Assembly (NCBI GenBank): GCA_023388495.1
Contig: JAEWGC010000014.1
Coordinates: 1-43,944, forward strand
From: Bacillota bacterium
Lineage (GTDB): Bacteria > Bacillota > Clostridia > Tissierellales > Tissierellaceae
Direction: 5' to 3'
DNA length: 43,944 bases
The notes below the pieces were generated by a model, which was not told where the DNA came from, did not search any database, and saw only the letters and a list, made by a program, of their open reading frames with translations. Positions 8,424-17,409 of the stretch are shown in pieces. A program made the position numbers and the translations under genes. The first letter of the stretch is position 1, and every line of letters begins with the position of its first letter.

Positions 8424-10604
8424 ATGAGTAAGATAGTGGTTTTAGCAGAAAAACCCTCTGTAGGTAGAGATATTGCTAGAGTATTAAATTGCAATAAAAA
8501 GGGAAATGGATTTTTAGAAGGAGATAAATATATTGTAACATGGGCCTTAGGCCATTTGGTTTCTTTGGCTGACCCAGAGGAATACAATAAAAGATATAAG
8601 ACCTGGAATATGGAGGATCTTCCCATGTTACCAGAAAAAATGAAGCTTGAGGTTATAAGACAAAGCAGCAAACAGTTCTATGCAGTTAAAGAACAAATGC
8701 ATCGTAAAGATGTAGGAGAAATTATAATTGCTACTGATGCTGGAAGAGAAGGAGAACTTGTAGCTCGCTGGATTATAGAGAAGGCTAATGTAAAGAAGCC
8801 AATAAAGAGACTATGGATTTCATCAGTTACAGATAAGGCTATCAAGGATGGATTTAATAATCTAAGAGATGGGAAAACATATGAAAATCTTTACCACTCA
8901 GCTGTTGCAAGAGCAGAGGCAGACTGGGTAGTAGGTATCAATGCAACAAGAGCATTAACAGTAAAATATAATGCCCAATTATCCTGCGGTAGAGTTCAAA
9001 CCCCTACATTATCTATGATTGCACAGAGGGAAGAGGAAATTAAAAAATTTGTACCAAAGGAATACTACGGCATTGTAGGCAGTACAAAGGATTTAAAATT
9101 AACATGGCAGGATAGTCATACAAAGGATATTAGAACTTTCGACATAAATAAATCTAACAAAACCCTAGAGTCTCTTAAGGGGAAGGATGCTAAAGTAATA
9201 GATATAGAAAAAAGTCTTAAAAAGAGATATTCACCAGGATTATATGATTTAACTGAATTACAGAGAGATGCAAATAGAATATTTGGTTATTCTGCAAAAG
9301 AAACTCTATCAGTAATGCAGAGATTATATGAAAATCATAAGGTACTAACATATCCAAGGACAGATTCTAAATATATATCTGATGATTTAGTTGATACATT
9401 AAAGGATAGAATAAAGGCTTGTGGTATAGGACAATATCAAAAATTTGCATCAAAGTTACTAGCCTCACAAATAAAAACTAATAAATCCTTTGTAGATAAC
9501 TCTAAGGTAACAGATCATCATGCTATAATACCTACAGAGCAAAGAGTACTATTATCAGAGTTAAATGATAATGAAAGAAAAATCTATGATTTAGTAGTTA
9601 AAAGATTTTTAGCAGTACTTTTCCCTCCATTTGAATATGAAGAAACTTCTATCAAGGCTAAAATAGGTGATGAAAACTTTGTAGCAAAAGGAAAAAGAGT
9701 AATATCAGCAGGATGGAAGGAAGTATATTCAAGTAATTATTATGAGGAAGATGAAGATGATAATGATGATCAAAACCTTCCAGCAATAAATAAAGGAGAT
9801 GTATTGAAAGTAACATCACTAGTACAAACAACAGGAAAAACTAAGCCACCAGCACCTTTTAATGAAGGAACTCTACTTCAAGCAATGGAAAACCCAGTTA
9901 AATATATGAGTGATGAAAGTAAGGCTTTGAAAAAGATAATAGGAGAAACAGGTGGTATAGGGACCGTAGCTACTAGGGCAGATATTATCGAAAAGCTGTT
10001 TAATTCTTTTTTAATTGAGAAAAACGGTAAAGATATATTTATTACATCAAAGGGTAAACAGTTACTTGAACTAGTACCAGAAGAATTAAAATCTCCAGCT
10101 CTAACAGCAGAATGGGAGCAAAAACTTGGACTTATTTCAGAAGGCAAGTTAAATAAAGACAGTTTTATAAAGGAAATGAAGGAATACTCTAAAACTGTAG
10201 TTAAAGAGATAAAAAGTAGTGATGAAACATTTAGACATGACAATATGACGAGAAATAAATGTCCTGAATGCGGAAAATTTATGCTAGAAGTTAAAGGAAA
10301 AAAGGGAAAAATGTATGTATGTCAAGATAGAGAATGCGGATATAGAAAGAATGTTGCTAGAGTAACAAATGCAAGATGTCCTAATTGTAAAAGGAAATTA
10401 GAGTTAAGGGGAGAAGGGGAAGCTCAAATATTCGCTTGTCAATGTGGCTATAGAGAGAAATTATCTACATTTAATGAGAGAAAAAAGGAAGAAAAGAATA
10501 ATGTATCTAAAAGAGAAGTAGCAAATTATATGAAACAACAAAAGAAAGAAAAGGAAGAACCACTAAATACTATGGCAGATGCATTATCGAAGTTAAAACT
10601 TTAA
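8424..10604 (+). CDS. topB: DNA topoisomerase III (type IA)
   Basis: A 726-aa type IA topoisomerase, which passes single DNA strands to relax negative supercoils and decatenate DNA. The N-terminal Toprim domain is clear (VVLAEKPSVGRDIARVL, then ATDAGREGELVARWI). The catalytic tyrosine is Tyr310 in VLTYPRTDSKYIS. The C-terminus carries two Cys4-type zinc ribbons (CPECGKF...CQDRECGY and CPNCKRK...CQCGY), followed by a basic tail. The Asp/Glu-rich insert near residue 440 (YYEEDEDDNDDQN) looks like a flexible loop. ATG is preceded by AAAGGATG. It lies directly after the ABC-F gene. The length and zinc ribbons suit a chromosomal TopB of Firmicutes and give no sign of a conjugative-element copy. 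Confidence 0.95.
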   Translation: MSKIVVLAEKPSVGRDIARVLNCNKKGNGFLEGDKYIVTWALGHLVSLADPEEYNKRYKTWNMEDLPMLPEKMKLEVIRQSSKQFYAVKEQMHRKDVGEIIIATDAGREGELVARWIIEKANVKKPIKRLWISSVTDKAIKDGFNNLRDGKTYENLYHSAVARAEADWVVGINATRALTVKYNAQLSCGRVQTPTLSMIAQREEEIKKFVPKEYYGIVGSTKDLKLTWQDSHTKDIRTFDINKSNKTLESLKGKDAKVIDIEKSLKKRYSPGLYDLTELQRDANRIFGYSAKETLSVMQRLYENHKVLTYPRTDSKYISDDLVDTLKDRIKACGIGQYQKFASKLLASQIKTNKSFVDNSKVTDHHAIIPTEQRVLLSELNDNERKIYDLVVKRFLAVLFPPFEYEETSIKAKIGDENFVAKGKRVISAGWKEVYSSNYYEEDEDDNDDQNLPAINKGDVLKVTSLVQTTGKTKPPAPFNEGTLLQAMENPVKYMSDESKALKKIIGETGGIGTVATRADIIEKLFNSFLIEKNGKDIFITSKGKQLLELVPEELKSPALTAEWEQKLGLISEGKLNKDSFIKEMKEYSKTVVKEIKSSDETFRHDNMTRNKCPECGKFMLEVKGKKGKMYVCQDRECGYRKNVARVTNARCPNCKRKLELRGEGEAQIFACQCGYREKLSTFNERKKEEKNNVSKREVANYMKQQKKEKEEPLNTMADALSKLKL

Positions 10605-10677
10605 TATAGCATTATATTAATACAAGATATATAAATAAAAGTATGGCATATATAAAGATAAAATATATCATATTTTG

Positions 10678-10706
10678 TTTGAAATACTCCATATATCTGT
10701 TATAAT
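10678..10706 (+). promoter_or_regulatory. Putative promoter for the PEP-carboxykinase-like gene
   Basis: A perfect TATAAT at 10701-10706 sits 17 bases after TTTGAA (10678-10683), about 50 bases upstream of the coding start. The -35 match is weak. Confidence 0.5.
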
Positions 10707-10755
10707 AGGATTGTTAAAATAAATTATTAATTCAACTATAATGAGGGGGTCAAAA

Positions 10756-12411
10756 ATGGCGACAATAGCAAATTATAGAAGAGAAGATATAATAAAGGAC
10801 AATCCTATCTTTTCTCCTATACGTACCACAATTGAATCTACTTTTTATGGCAACAATGTAGTTAAAGTTTCTTCATTATCAGAGGCATATAAATTAGCTA
10901 AAGATTCTCCTGGAACAGTAGTTACAGATATGCCTATACATAAACCAACAGAGCTAGGATTAGATGAAGGTTCAAAGATACTTTTATTTAATGATGGTGA
11001 AATAACAGGAAGGTTTGCAGGTGCAAGGGTTATCATTGGAGAGCACAATGTAGAGGAAGGACAATTTGCTGGTATTGCAAGAGAGGCAGCTTTCCACACA
11101 AGATATAAGAAATTATATCATGCTCAAGTAGTTATAGGACTTCATGAAGATTTTATGGTAAAGGCACATCTTCTAATTCCAGAAGGATATGAAAATACAA
11201 TGTATAGTTGGATGTTAAACTTCCAATACATAACTGAAGAGTATATGAGAATGTACAAAAATTCAGTTAAGCTACCAGAAGGTGATATTTATATTTTATC
11301 AGACCCAGATTACTATCCACCAACTCATCCAAATGGACTAGCCCTATTTGATCCAAAGCATAACTGTGCTTTATTATGTGGTATGAGATATTTTGGAGAG
11401 CATAAAAAGGGAACATTGACATTAGCTTGGGGTATAGCAAATAGAAACGGATTTGCTTCATGTCATGGTGGTATGAAGAGATACAATTTCCCAGGGAATG
11501 AAAAATATACAATAGGTGTATTTGGTTTATCAGGATCTGGTAAATCTACACTTACTCATGAAAAGCATGATGGGAAATATGATATAACTATTCTTCATGA
11601 TGATGCTTATGTAATATCCACAAAAGATGGTTCATCTGTAGCATTAGAGCCTTCATATTTTGATAAGACTCAGGATTACCCTACAAACCATCCTGCAAAT
11701 AAATACCTAGTTACAGTTCAAAACTGTGGAATAACCTTAGACGATGAAGGAAACAAGGTAATAGTAACAGAGGATATAAGAAATGGTAATGGAAGAGCAG
11801 TTAAGTCTAAGCTATGGGCAGAAAATAGAGTAGATAAAATTGATGAACCAGTAGATTCAATTGCATGGCTAATGAAGGATGCCGTTATTCCTCCAGTAAT
11901 TAAAATAAATAATCCAGTGCTGGCTTCCGTAATGGGCGCTACTCTTGCAACTAAGAGATCTACGGCAGAAAGATTGGTACAAGGTGTAGATATGAATGCA
12001 CTAGTTATTGAGCCATATGCAAACCCATTTAGGACTTACCCACTTGAGAATGATTATGAAAAATTTAAAGAGCTATTTGCTAATAGTAATGTTGAGTGTT
12101 ATATATTTAATACAGGACATTTCTTAGACAAAAAGATTCCAAAAGAAGTAACTTTAAAAATACTAGAAGATATAGCAACTAATAAAGCTGAATTCAAACA
12201 ATTAGGTAAATTCTCAGATATTGAATTTATGGAAATAGAAGGCTTTGTACCAGATATGGATAATGTTCAATATCAAAAAATGTGGCTAAGTAGTATTGAT
12301 TATAGAAAAGAATTTTTAAGAAATATGGAAACTTTCAAAGGCGGAAGAGACAGATTACCTAAGGAAGCATTAGAGCTGCTAGAAAAGTTAGAAAAAGAGA
12401 TTTATGATTAA
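10756..12411 (+). CDS. Divergent ATP-dependent PEP carboxykinase-like protein
   Basis: A 551-aa protein resembling ATP-type phosphoenolpyruvate carboxykinase, which interconverts oxaloacetate + ATP with PEP + CO2 + ADP. The kinase-1a loop is clear (IGVFGLSGSGKSTL), followed by a kinase-2-like HDDAYVIS. The usual GDDEHGW and FEGGCYAK motifs of PckA are not found in that form; LEPSYFDKTQDY sits where the latter should be. It is therefore a divergent branch and might act on another substrate. I chose ATG 10756 because AGGGGG (10743-10748) lies at the right distance, while the upstream in-frame ATG at 10741 overlaps that ribosome site. It is monocistronic, with a promoter upstream and a terminator downstream. 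Confidence 0.7.
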   Translation: MATIANYRREDIIKDNPIFSPIRTTIESTFYGNNVVKVSSLSEAYKLAKDSPGTVVTDMPIHKPTELGLDEGSKILLFNDGEITGRFAGARVIIGEHNVEEGQFAGIAREAAFHTRYKKLYHAQVVIGLHEDFMVKAHLLIPEGYENTMYSWMLNFQYITEEYMRMYKNSVKLPEGDIYILSDPDYYPPTHPNGLALFDPKHNCALLCGMRYFGEHKKGTLTLAWGIANRNGFASCHGGMKRYNFPGNEKYTIGVFGLSGSGKSTLTHEKHDGKYDITILHDDAYVISTKDGSSVALEPSYFDKTQDYPTNHPANKYLVTVQNCGITLDDEGNKVIVTEDIRNGNGRAVKSKLWAENRVDKIDEPVDSIAWLMKDAVIPPVIKINNPVLASVMGATLATKRSTAERLVQGVDMNALVIEPYANPFRTYPLENDYEKFKELFANSNVECYIFNTGHFLDKKIPKEVTLKILEDIATNKAEFKQLGKFSDIEFMEIEGFVPDMDNVQYQKMWLSSIDYRKEFLRNMETFKGGRDRLPKEALELLEKLEKEIYD

Positions 12412-12418
12412 TAGTTAA

Positions 12419-12450
12419 TAAAGGGTGAACTTTTGTTCGCCCTTTAAAAT
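12419..12450 (+). terminator. Intrinsic terminator after the PEP-carboxykinase-like gene
   Basis: TAAAGGGTGAAC (12419-12430) pairs with GTTCGCCCTTTA (12435-12446), with one G-T pair and a TTTT loop, followed by AAATTTT. Confidence 0.8.
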
Positions 12451-12525
12451 TTTCCAAAATTATTGAGATAAAATATTGTTATTGTGATAAAATAGGAGTA
12501 GAATGAATTGCGAAGGAAGTGAAAT

Positions 12526-13359
12526 ATGATTAAATTAGGAGAAGTACAAAAATTAATGATTAAGAGATTTACCTCTGTTGGTGCTTATTTAAATACAAGC
12601 GAAAAAGCAGATGATGATATACTGCTTCCTAAATCTCAAATACCTGAAGGACTAAAGGTGGGAGATGAGATAGAGGTAATGGTATATAATGATTCAAAGG
12701 ACAGAATCATTGCCACAACTAAGAGGGCAAAATTACAGGTTGGAGAATTAGGCCATCTTATGGTTGTTAGTCAAACCAAAATAGGTTCATTCCTAGACTG
12801 GGGATTGGAAAAAGATTTATTTTTACCTTTTAGTGAGACTGTTGGCTCAATTGATAAGGGTAAAGAATATCTGGTTGGTGTATATGTAGATAAATCAGAT
12901 AGAATATGTGCCACTATGAAAATCAAAGATATGCTAAGAACAGATTCTCCATATAAGGAAAATGATAAGGCAACTGGAACTATCTATAGTATCAATAGAG
13001 ATATCGGAGCCTTTGTAGCAGTTGATGATAAATACGATGGATTGATTCCTAAAAAAGAATTATTTGGAGCATATGAAGTAGGAGATATTATAGAAGTAAG
13101 GATTGCCAATGTAAAAGAGGATGGAAGACTAGATTTAAGTCTAAGGGATAGGGTTCATATTCAAATGGATCAAGATACAAAAATTATCCTGTCAAGACTA
13201 AAGGAAAAGGGTGGTTTTTTACCTTTAGGTGATAATAGTCCTCCAGAAATTATAAAGAGGGAATTAAATATGAGTAAGTCTGGATTCAAGAGGGCAATAG
13301 GTAGATTGTATAAGGAAGGTATTATTATAATAGAGGGCAATGGAATTAAGCTAAAATAA
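12526..13359 (+). CDS. cvfB: S1-domain RNA-binding protein, CvfB/YitL family
   Basis: A 277-aa cytoplasmic RNA-binding protein. The CvfB (conserved virulence factor B, YitL) family has several S1-like OB domains and a C-terminal winged-helix domain. Here S1-like repeats occur at about residues 1-65 (DDDILLPKSQIPEGLKVGDE), 70-135 and 145-210 (IGAFVAVDDKYDGLIPKKEL; DGRLDLSLRDR). The C-terminus (MSKSGFKRAIGRLYKEGIIII) looks like the winged helix. In staphylococci the family affects expression of virulence genes; its role in clostridia is unclear. ATG is preceded by GAAGGAAGTG. It is followed after 23 bases by the next gene. Confidence 0.88.
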   Translation: MIKLGEVQKLMIKRFTSVGAYLNTSEKADDDILLPKSQIPEGLKVGDEIEVMVYNDSKDRIIATTKRAKLQVGELGHLMVVSQTKIGSFLDWGLEKDLFLPFSETVGSIDKGKEYLVGVYVDKSDRICATMKIKDMLRTDSPYKENDKATGTIYSINRDIGAFVAVDDKYDGLIPKKELFGAYEVGDIIEVRIANVKEDGRLDLSLRDRVHIQMDQDTKIILSRLKEKGGFLPLGDNSPPEIIKRELNMSKSGFKRAIGRLYKEGIIIIEGNGIKLK

Positions 13360-13382
13360 CAAAAGAACAGGAGACGATTTAA

Positions 13383-13913
13383 GTGGTAAAGACAATGAAG
13401 ATTAACTTTGACACAGTAGAGATGATGCTATTTATATGGGGATCAATTGCTGATAAAGAAAAGGTAGCAGATTCATTTTTTATAGAAGTGGCTAATAAAA
13501 AAGAAATGAAATATTTATATGGAGAAGAATTCAATGAGGATTCAGTAAGAAAAGTATTATCAGCAATATCAAATAGAGAACTTCTAAACAATTCAAGCAA
13601 AAAGGAAAGAAAGTTCTGGAACAATAATATGTGGATGTTAGAAGATTTAGGTAATATGAATAATATGGTAAGACCTGTTAAAACATTAAACCTAGATGAT
13701 GTAAAAGAAAAATTAAGTGGAGAAACAAAGTTTGAAGAATTAGAAGTAGTCTTCATACCAGGTCATGAAGATGAATATTATATAGATGGAAACAAGCTAG
13801 TAATCAACTTCTTTAGATTAATGGTTGATTTTGTGGATGAGACTAAGGTAAATATATCAGGAAAACCGCTTAAGGAGTATGTAGAAGAAAAATTATTTGA
13901 AATGGTAAAGTAA
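13383..13913 (+). CDS. Conserved protein of unknown function (TDE2712-like)
   Basis: A 176-aa soluble protein. From memory it resembles the family named TDE2712, found in clostridia and spirochaetes and of unknown function. Recognisable parts are NFDTVEMMLFIWGSIADKEK, VLSAISNRELL and FWNNNMWMLEDLGNM. It has no membrane segments or catalytic motif that I can name. The start is a GTG at 13383 with AGGAG 9 bases upstream; the later ATG at 13395 lies too far from that site. It probably shares a transcript with cvfB upstream and the YbjQ gene 20 bases downstream. Confidence 0.7.
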   Translation: MVKTMKINFDTVEMMLFIWGSIADKEKVADSFFIEVANKKEMKYLYGEEFNEDSVRKVLSAISNRELLNNSSKKERKFWNNNMWMLEDLGNMNNMVRPVKTLNLDDVKEKLSGETKFEELEVVFIPGHEDEYYIDGNKLVINFFRLMVDFVDETKVNISGKPLKEYVEEKLFEMVK

Positions 13914-13933
13914 TATTTTAGGGGGCATGTAAA

Positions 13934-14254
13934 ATGATAACCACTACAACACCAACTATTGAAGGAAGAAGAATAGTAGAATACAAAGGAATAGTTTTTG
14001 GAGAAGTAATATCAGGAGTAGATTTTATCAAGGACTTTGCAGCTAGCTTAACTAACTTCTTTGGTGGAAGATCTGGTAGCTATGAAGGTGAGCTTATTGA
14101 AGCTCGTGAAAATGCCCTTAGAGAAATGGAATCTAGAGCTAGACAAATGGGAGCTAATGCAGTAGTAGGAGTAGACATTGACTATGAAGTACTAGGTCAA
14201 GGTGGAAACATGCTAATGGTTACTGCTTCAGGTACAGCAGTAGTGGTAGAATAG
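13934..14254 (+). CDS. YbjQ family protein (UPF0145, heavy-metal-binding-like)
   Basis: A 106-aa YbjQ/UPF0145 protein. The family folds as a small pentamer-forming domain sometimes called heavy-metal-binding, but its function is not established. Diagnostic parts are RIVEYKGIVFGEVISGVDFIKDF, the Gly-rich FFGGRSGSYEGEL, and the C-terminal AREMGANAVVGVDIDYE-like strand (here ARQMGANAVVGVDIDYEVL). There is no Cys or His cluster that would prove metal binding. ATG follows AGGGGG. An inverted repeat lies between it and the next gene. Confidence 0.9.
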   Translation: MITTTTPTIEGRRIVEYKGIVFGEVISGVDFIKDFAASLTNFFGGRSGSYEGELIEARENALREMESRARQMGANAVVGVDIDYEVLGQGGNMLMVTASGTAVVVE

Positions 14255-14283
14255 TTTATTAATTAAACAGAGGCTGTATACAA

Positions 14284-14329
14284 AAACGTTCTATTATGCT
14301 ATTATATTATAGCTACAAATAGAACGTTT
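14284..14329 (+). terminator. Long inverted repeat between ybjQ-like gene and second MATE gene
   Basis: AAACGTTCTATT (14284-14295) pairs perfectly with AATAGAACGTTT (14318-14329); inside is a smaller GCTAT/ATAGC stem. A TTATTATTTAT tract follows, which is only weakly T-rich. It could be a terminator for the YbjQ gene or an operator/leader for the MATE gene, which starts 26 bases downstream. Confidence 0.5.
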
Positions 14330-14355
14330 ATTATTTATATTATTGGAGGAATTAA

Positions 14356-15705
14356 ATGAAGTTTTGGAAAGATAAAGTATTTTTAAAATCAATGTTAGCA
14401 ATAGCTATACCAATAGCATTGCAGAATTTAATTACATCATCACTAAATATGGTAGATACATTAATGATTAGTAGTTTAGGACAAGCAAGTATAGCAGCAG
14501 TAGGATTAGCCAATCAGCTATTTTTCTTTTATATACTTATTTCATTTGGAATAAATAGTGGTTCATCTATATTTATAGCTCAATTTTGGGGTAAGGAAGA
14601 TATACCAAGCATTAGAAAAGTATTAGGACTTGCTGTATCAATAAGTACAGTGGTAGGCATAATATTTACTTTTGTAGCTTTTTTCTTCCCAGAATTTATA
14701 ATGTCTATATTTATTAAAGAACCAGAAGTTATTAGACTAGGAAGTGATTATCTGAGAGTTGTATCCCTATCATATATAATAACAGCAATAGGGTTTTCCT
14801 ATAGTATAGGCCTTAGAAGCACTGGTAAACCTCATATTCCTATGATAGTATCAGGTATATCTTTTGTTACTAATACAGTGTTTAACTATTTATTAATATT
14901 TGGAAAGTTTGGTTTTCCAGCTTTAGGGGTAAAAGGAGCTGCTTGGGGAACAGTAATAGCTAGAGTTGTAGAGATATTATTTATTTTATATTCAGTATAT
15001 TCATCTAAGGGACCCTTATCTGCTAGTTTTAAAGAACTAATAGATTGGAATAAGGAATTTGTAGATAAATATCTTAAAACTACCTATCCAGTTATTCTAA
15101 ATGAAGCCTTTTGGTCCTTAGGTCAAGTTATGTACTCAATAGCCTATGCAAGAATAGGTGAAGAAGCCACTGCAGCAGTACAGATTGCTACCACCATTCA
15201 AAATATATTTTTTGTAGTAGTTCGAGGTCTTGCAAATGCTTGCACTGTAATGGTAGGTAATAAAATAGGAGCTGGAGATGAACAAGACGCCTATGAATAT
15301 GCAGTTAAATTCTTAACCATATCTACAGTAATGGGACTTATATTAGGAGCATTAATGTCACTTACACCAGATTTAACTTTAAAATTATTTAAAGGATTAG
15401 ATTCTAATCTATATATTTTATCAAAAAAATTATTAATTACTATGGGATTGTTTTTTATGATAAGGATGTTCAATTCTACCGCTATAGTAGGAGTCCTTAG
15501 AGGTGGAGGAGATACTAATTTCTCTGCTTATTTAGACATAGCAGGAGCATGGGTCATAGGAGTTCCTTTAGCATTTTTGGGAGCCTTAGTTTTTAAACTA
15601 CCTGTGTATTATGTACTTGCTATAGTTTCAATAGAAGAAGTCTTCAAAATGATCATTGTAATACCTAGAATGTTATCCAAGAAGTGGATAAAAAACGTGA
15701 CATAG
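14356..15705 (+). CDS. MATE family efflux transporter (second copy, different subgroup)
   Basis: A 449-aa polytopic MATE exporter with 12 predicted helices. N-terminal features are SMLAIAIPIALQNLITSSLNMVDTLMISSLG and, later, RSTGKPHIPMIVSGISFVTNTVFNYLLIFG, both family marks. The C-terminal half contains NACTVMVGNKIGAGDEQDAYEYA and RGGGDTNFSAYLDIAGAWVIG. It differs clearly from the first MATE gene and is not a recent duplicate. ATG has TTGGAGGA 6 bases upstream. The inverted repeat at 14284-14329 precedes it and may regulate it. The substrate is unknown. Confidence 0.93.
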   Translation: MKFWKDKVFLKSMLAIAIPIALQNLITSSLNMVDTLMISSLGQASIAAVGLANQLFFFYILISFGINSGSSIFIAQFWGKEDIPSIRKVLGLAVSISTVVGIIFTFVAFFFPEFIMSIFIKEPEVIRLGSDYLRVVSLSYIITAIGFSYSIGLRSTGKPHIPMIVSGISFVTNTVFNYLLIFGKFGFPALGVKGAAWGTVIARVVEILFILYSVYSSKGPLSASFKELIDWNKEFVDKYLKTTYPVILNEAFWSLGQVMYSIAYARIGEEATAAVQIATTIQNIFFVVVRGLANACTVMVGNKIGAGDEQDAYEYAVKFLTISTVMGLILGALMSLTPDLTLKLFKGLDSNLYILSKKLLITMGLFFMIRMFNSTAIVGVLRGGGDTNFSAYLDIAGAWVIGVPLAFLGALVFKLPVYYVLAIVSIEEVFKMIIVIPRMLSKKWIKNVT

Positions 15706-15766
15706 TATAAAATAATGAAGCTAGTTACTTTCGTATGGCCATAGTTGTTTTTAGGGAGGATATAAA

Positions 15767-17116
15767 TTGGATATTAGAGTAGGAGATCTATTAAATGGAG
15801 AAGTAATTGATTTTACTCATGAAGGAAATGGAGTATTAAAGATTGATAATTTTACAGTCTTTGTCACTGGGGCATTGATTGGTGATAAAGTAACAGTAAA
15901 AATAGATGAACTTAAGAAGAATTTTGGTATAGGCTCAGTAGTTAATATTACTGAGCCTTCAAAGGATAGAATAGCATTAGATTTTGATATAACTGAGGCA
16001 AGGGGAGGAATACCTCTCGTTGAATATAAATATTCTAAGCAGTTAGAATGGAAAAAGAGCAAGGTGAAAATGGACCTTGCCAAAATAGCAGGATTAGTTG
16101 ATGTAAAGGTAAAAGATACTCTTGGAATGGGTAATCCCTTTAGATACAGAAATCATGTTCAAGTACCAGTAGGAGAAAAGGACGATAAGACCCTTATAGG
16201 ATTTTATGAAACAAATAGCAATGATATAGTGAATATGGAAGAGAGTATTCTTCAACCTAAGATTGGAGATAGAATAATAAAGATAATTAGAACTTGGATG
16301 GAGAATTATAGTATAAAAGCCTATGATAAAAAGTCTAAAAAAGGAATACTCCGTCATATCGGTATAAGAGTTAATAAAGATAACAAAGCCATGGTGATTT
16401 TAGTTACTGGTAGTGATAGCTTACCTAAAGAAAAACAATTAATAGATATGTTAATCTGTGAAGATGTAATCAGTATCTATCAAAACATTAATAAACTAAA
16501 CTCCTCAATTACATATGGAAAAGAGTACAGAAAGCTTTATGGAGAAGATAGACTTTTAGATTACATTGGAGAATATAAATTTTATCTATCACCTAATTCC
16601 TTCTTTCAAGTAAATAGAACTCAAGCAGAAGTCTTATATAATAAGGCTATAGAATATTTAGGTCCAGATAAGGATGATATTGTCTATGATTTATATTGCG
16701 GAATAGGAACTATTTCTTTATTTATAGCCTCCAATGCTAGAAAAGTATATGGCATAGAAATAGTAAAGGAAGCTATAGCAGATGCTAAAGAAAATGCAAT
16801 ATTAAACAATATAGATAATACAGAATTTATAGTAGGAAAATCAGAAGAAGTATTCCCTAAATTGATGAAAAAGGGTATAAAGGGAAATAAGGTAGTCTTA
16901 GATCCGCCAAGAAAAGGCTGTGAAAAGGAAGTACTAGAAGCAATAGTAGAACTTAATCCAGAGAAGGTTGTATATGTGTCCTGTAATTCTACTACTATGG
17001 CTAGAGATGTAAAGTATTTAGTGGAGAATGGATATAGGGTAGAGGAAGTACAGCCAGTGGATATGTTTCCTCATACGGCGCATGTGGAGACAGTTGTGTT
17101 GATAGAGAAGGAATAG
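15767..17116 (+). CDS. rlmD: 23S rRNA (uracil-C5)-methyltransferase, RlmD/RumA family
   Basis: A 449-aa methyltransferase predicted to make m5U in 23S rRNA from S-adenosylmethionine. It has an N-terminal TRAM RNA-binding domain (residues 1-60), a central region, and a SAM domain with DIVYDLYCGIGTISLFIA, the catalytic motif VVLDPPRKGC and the nucleophile region VYVSCNSTTMARDV. The TTG start is supported by AGGGAGG 8 bases before it. The four-Cys iron-sulfur motif known in E. coli RlmD is absent: the matching stretch reads EARGGIPLVEYKYSKQLEW. Gram-positive relatives can methylate two positions (RlmCD), which remains possible here. The last ~40 bases are richer in GC than the rest, and foreign DNA begins right after the gene. 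Confidence 0.88.
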   Translation: MDIRVGDLLNGEVIDFTHEGNGVLKIDNFTVFVTGALIGDKVTVKIDELKKNFGIGSVVNITEPSKDRIALDFDITEARGGIPLVEYKYSKQLEWKKSKVKMDLAKIAGLVDVKVKDTLGMGNPFRYRNHVQVPVGEKDDKTLIGFYETNSNDIVNMEESILQPKIGDRIIKIIRTWMENYSIKAYDKKSKKGILRHIGIRVNKDNKAMVILVTGSDSLPKEKQLIDMLICEDVISIYQNINKLNSSITYGKEYRKLYGEDRLLDYIGEYKFYLSPNSFFQVNRTQAEVLYNKAIEYLGPDKDDIVYDLYCGIGTISLFIASNARKVYGIEIVKEAIADAKENAILNNIDNTEFIVGKSEEVFPKLMKKGIKGNKVVLDPPRKGCEKEVLEAIVELNPEKVVYVSCNSTTMARDVKYLVENGYRVEEVQPVDMFPHTAHVETVVLIEKE

Positions 17117-17170
17117 GTTGAGATAGCTGGGTTGAGAGGGTTTTAAGTGAATATGTAGGTGTGTTTTTGT

Positions 17171-17200
17171 TCCCCTGGACTTAGTTTTGGGGGGATTTTT
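17171..17200 (+). terminator. Terminator after rlmD
   Basis: TCCCC (17171-17175) pairs with GGGGA (17191-17195) around a 15-base loop and is followed by TTTTT. The stem is short but GC-only at its centre. Confidence 0.6.
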
Positions 17201-17374
17201 GTTAGGGGGGTCTATTGTGTACGCGAAAGTAAAATTTTATTTTAAAAGAAATCATCAACTTTTGCTGTATTTTAAAACTTAAAATCTTAACAACAACCTT
17301 GTAAATTTTAATACATTTTACTGTTAAGGGACCAAAATATTTATTTGACTTTGAGGAACTAAAATTATATAATA

Positions 17375-17409
17375 TGCATATTGACATATTACAATTTGCA
17401 TATTATATG
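17375..17409 (+). promoter_or_regulatory. Restriction-modification operon promoter with TGCATATT direct repeats
   Basis: TTGACA (17381-17386) is a perfect -35, followed after 17 bases by TATATG (17404-17409) as -10. Two copies of TGCATATT (17375-17382 and 17397-17404), 22 bases apart, overlap the two promoter boxes on the same helix face. A repressor or control protein binding there would block the promoter. The coding start is at 17432. Confidence 0.6.

Noticed and set aside
13379..13756. 125-codon minus-strand frame opposite the TDE2712-like gene
   Set aside because: Ser/Phe/Leu-rich shadow of an AT-rich plus-strand gene that has a proper ribosome site.
17171..17211. G-runs after rlmD as a G-quadruplex
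   Set aside because: Only two long G tracts are present, so four-tract folding is unlikely; a short terminator explains the first one.
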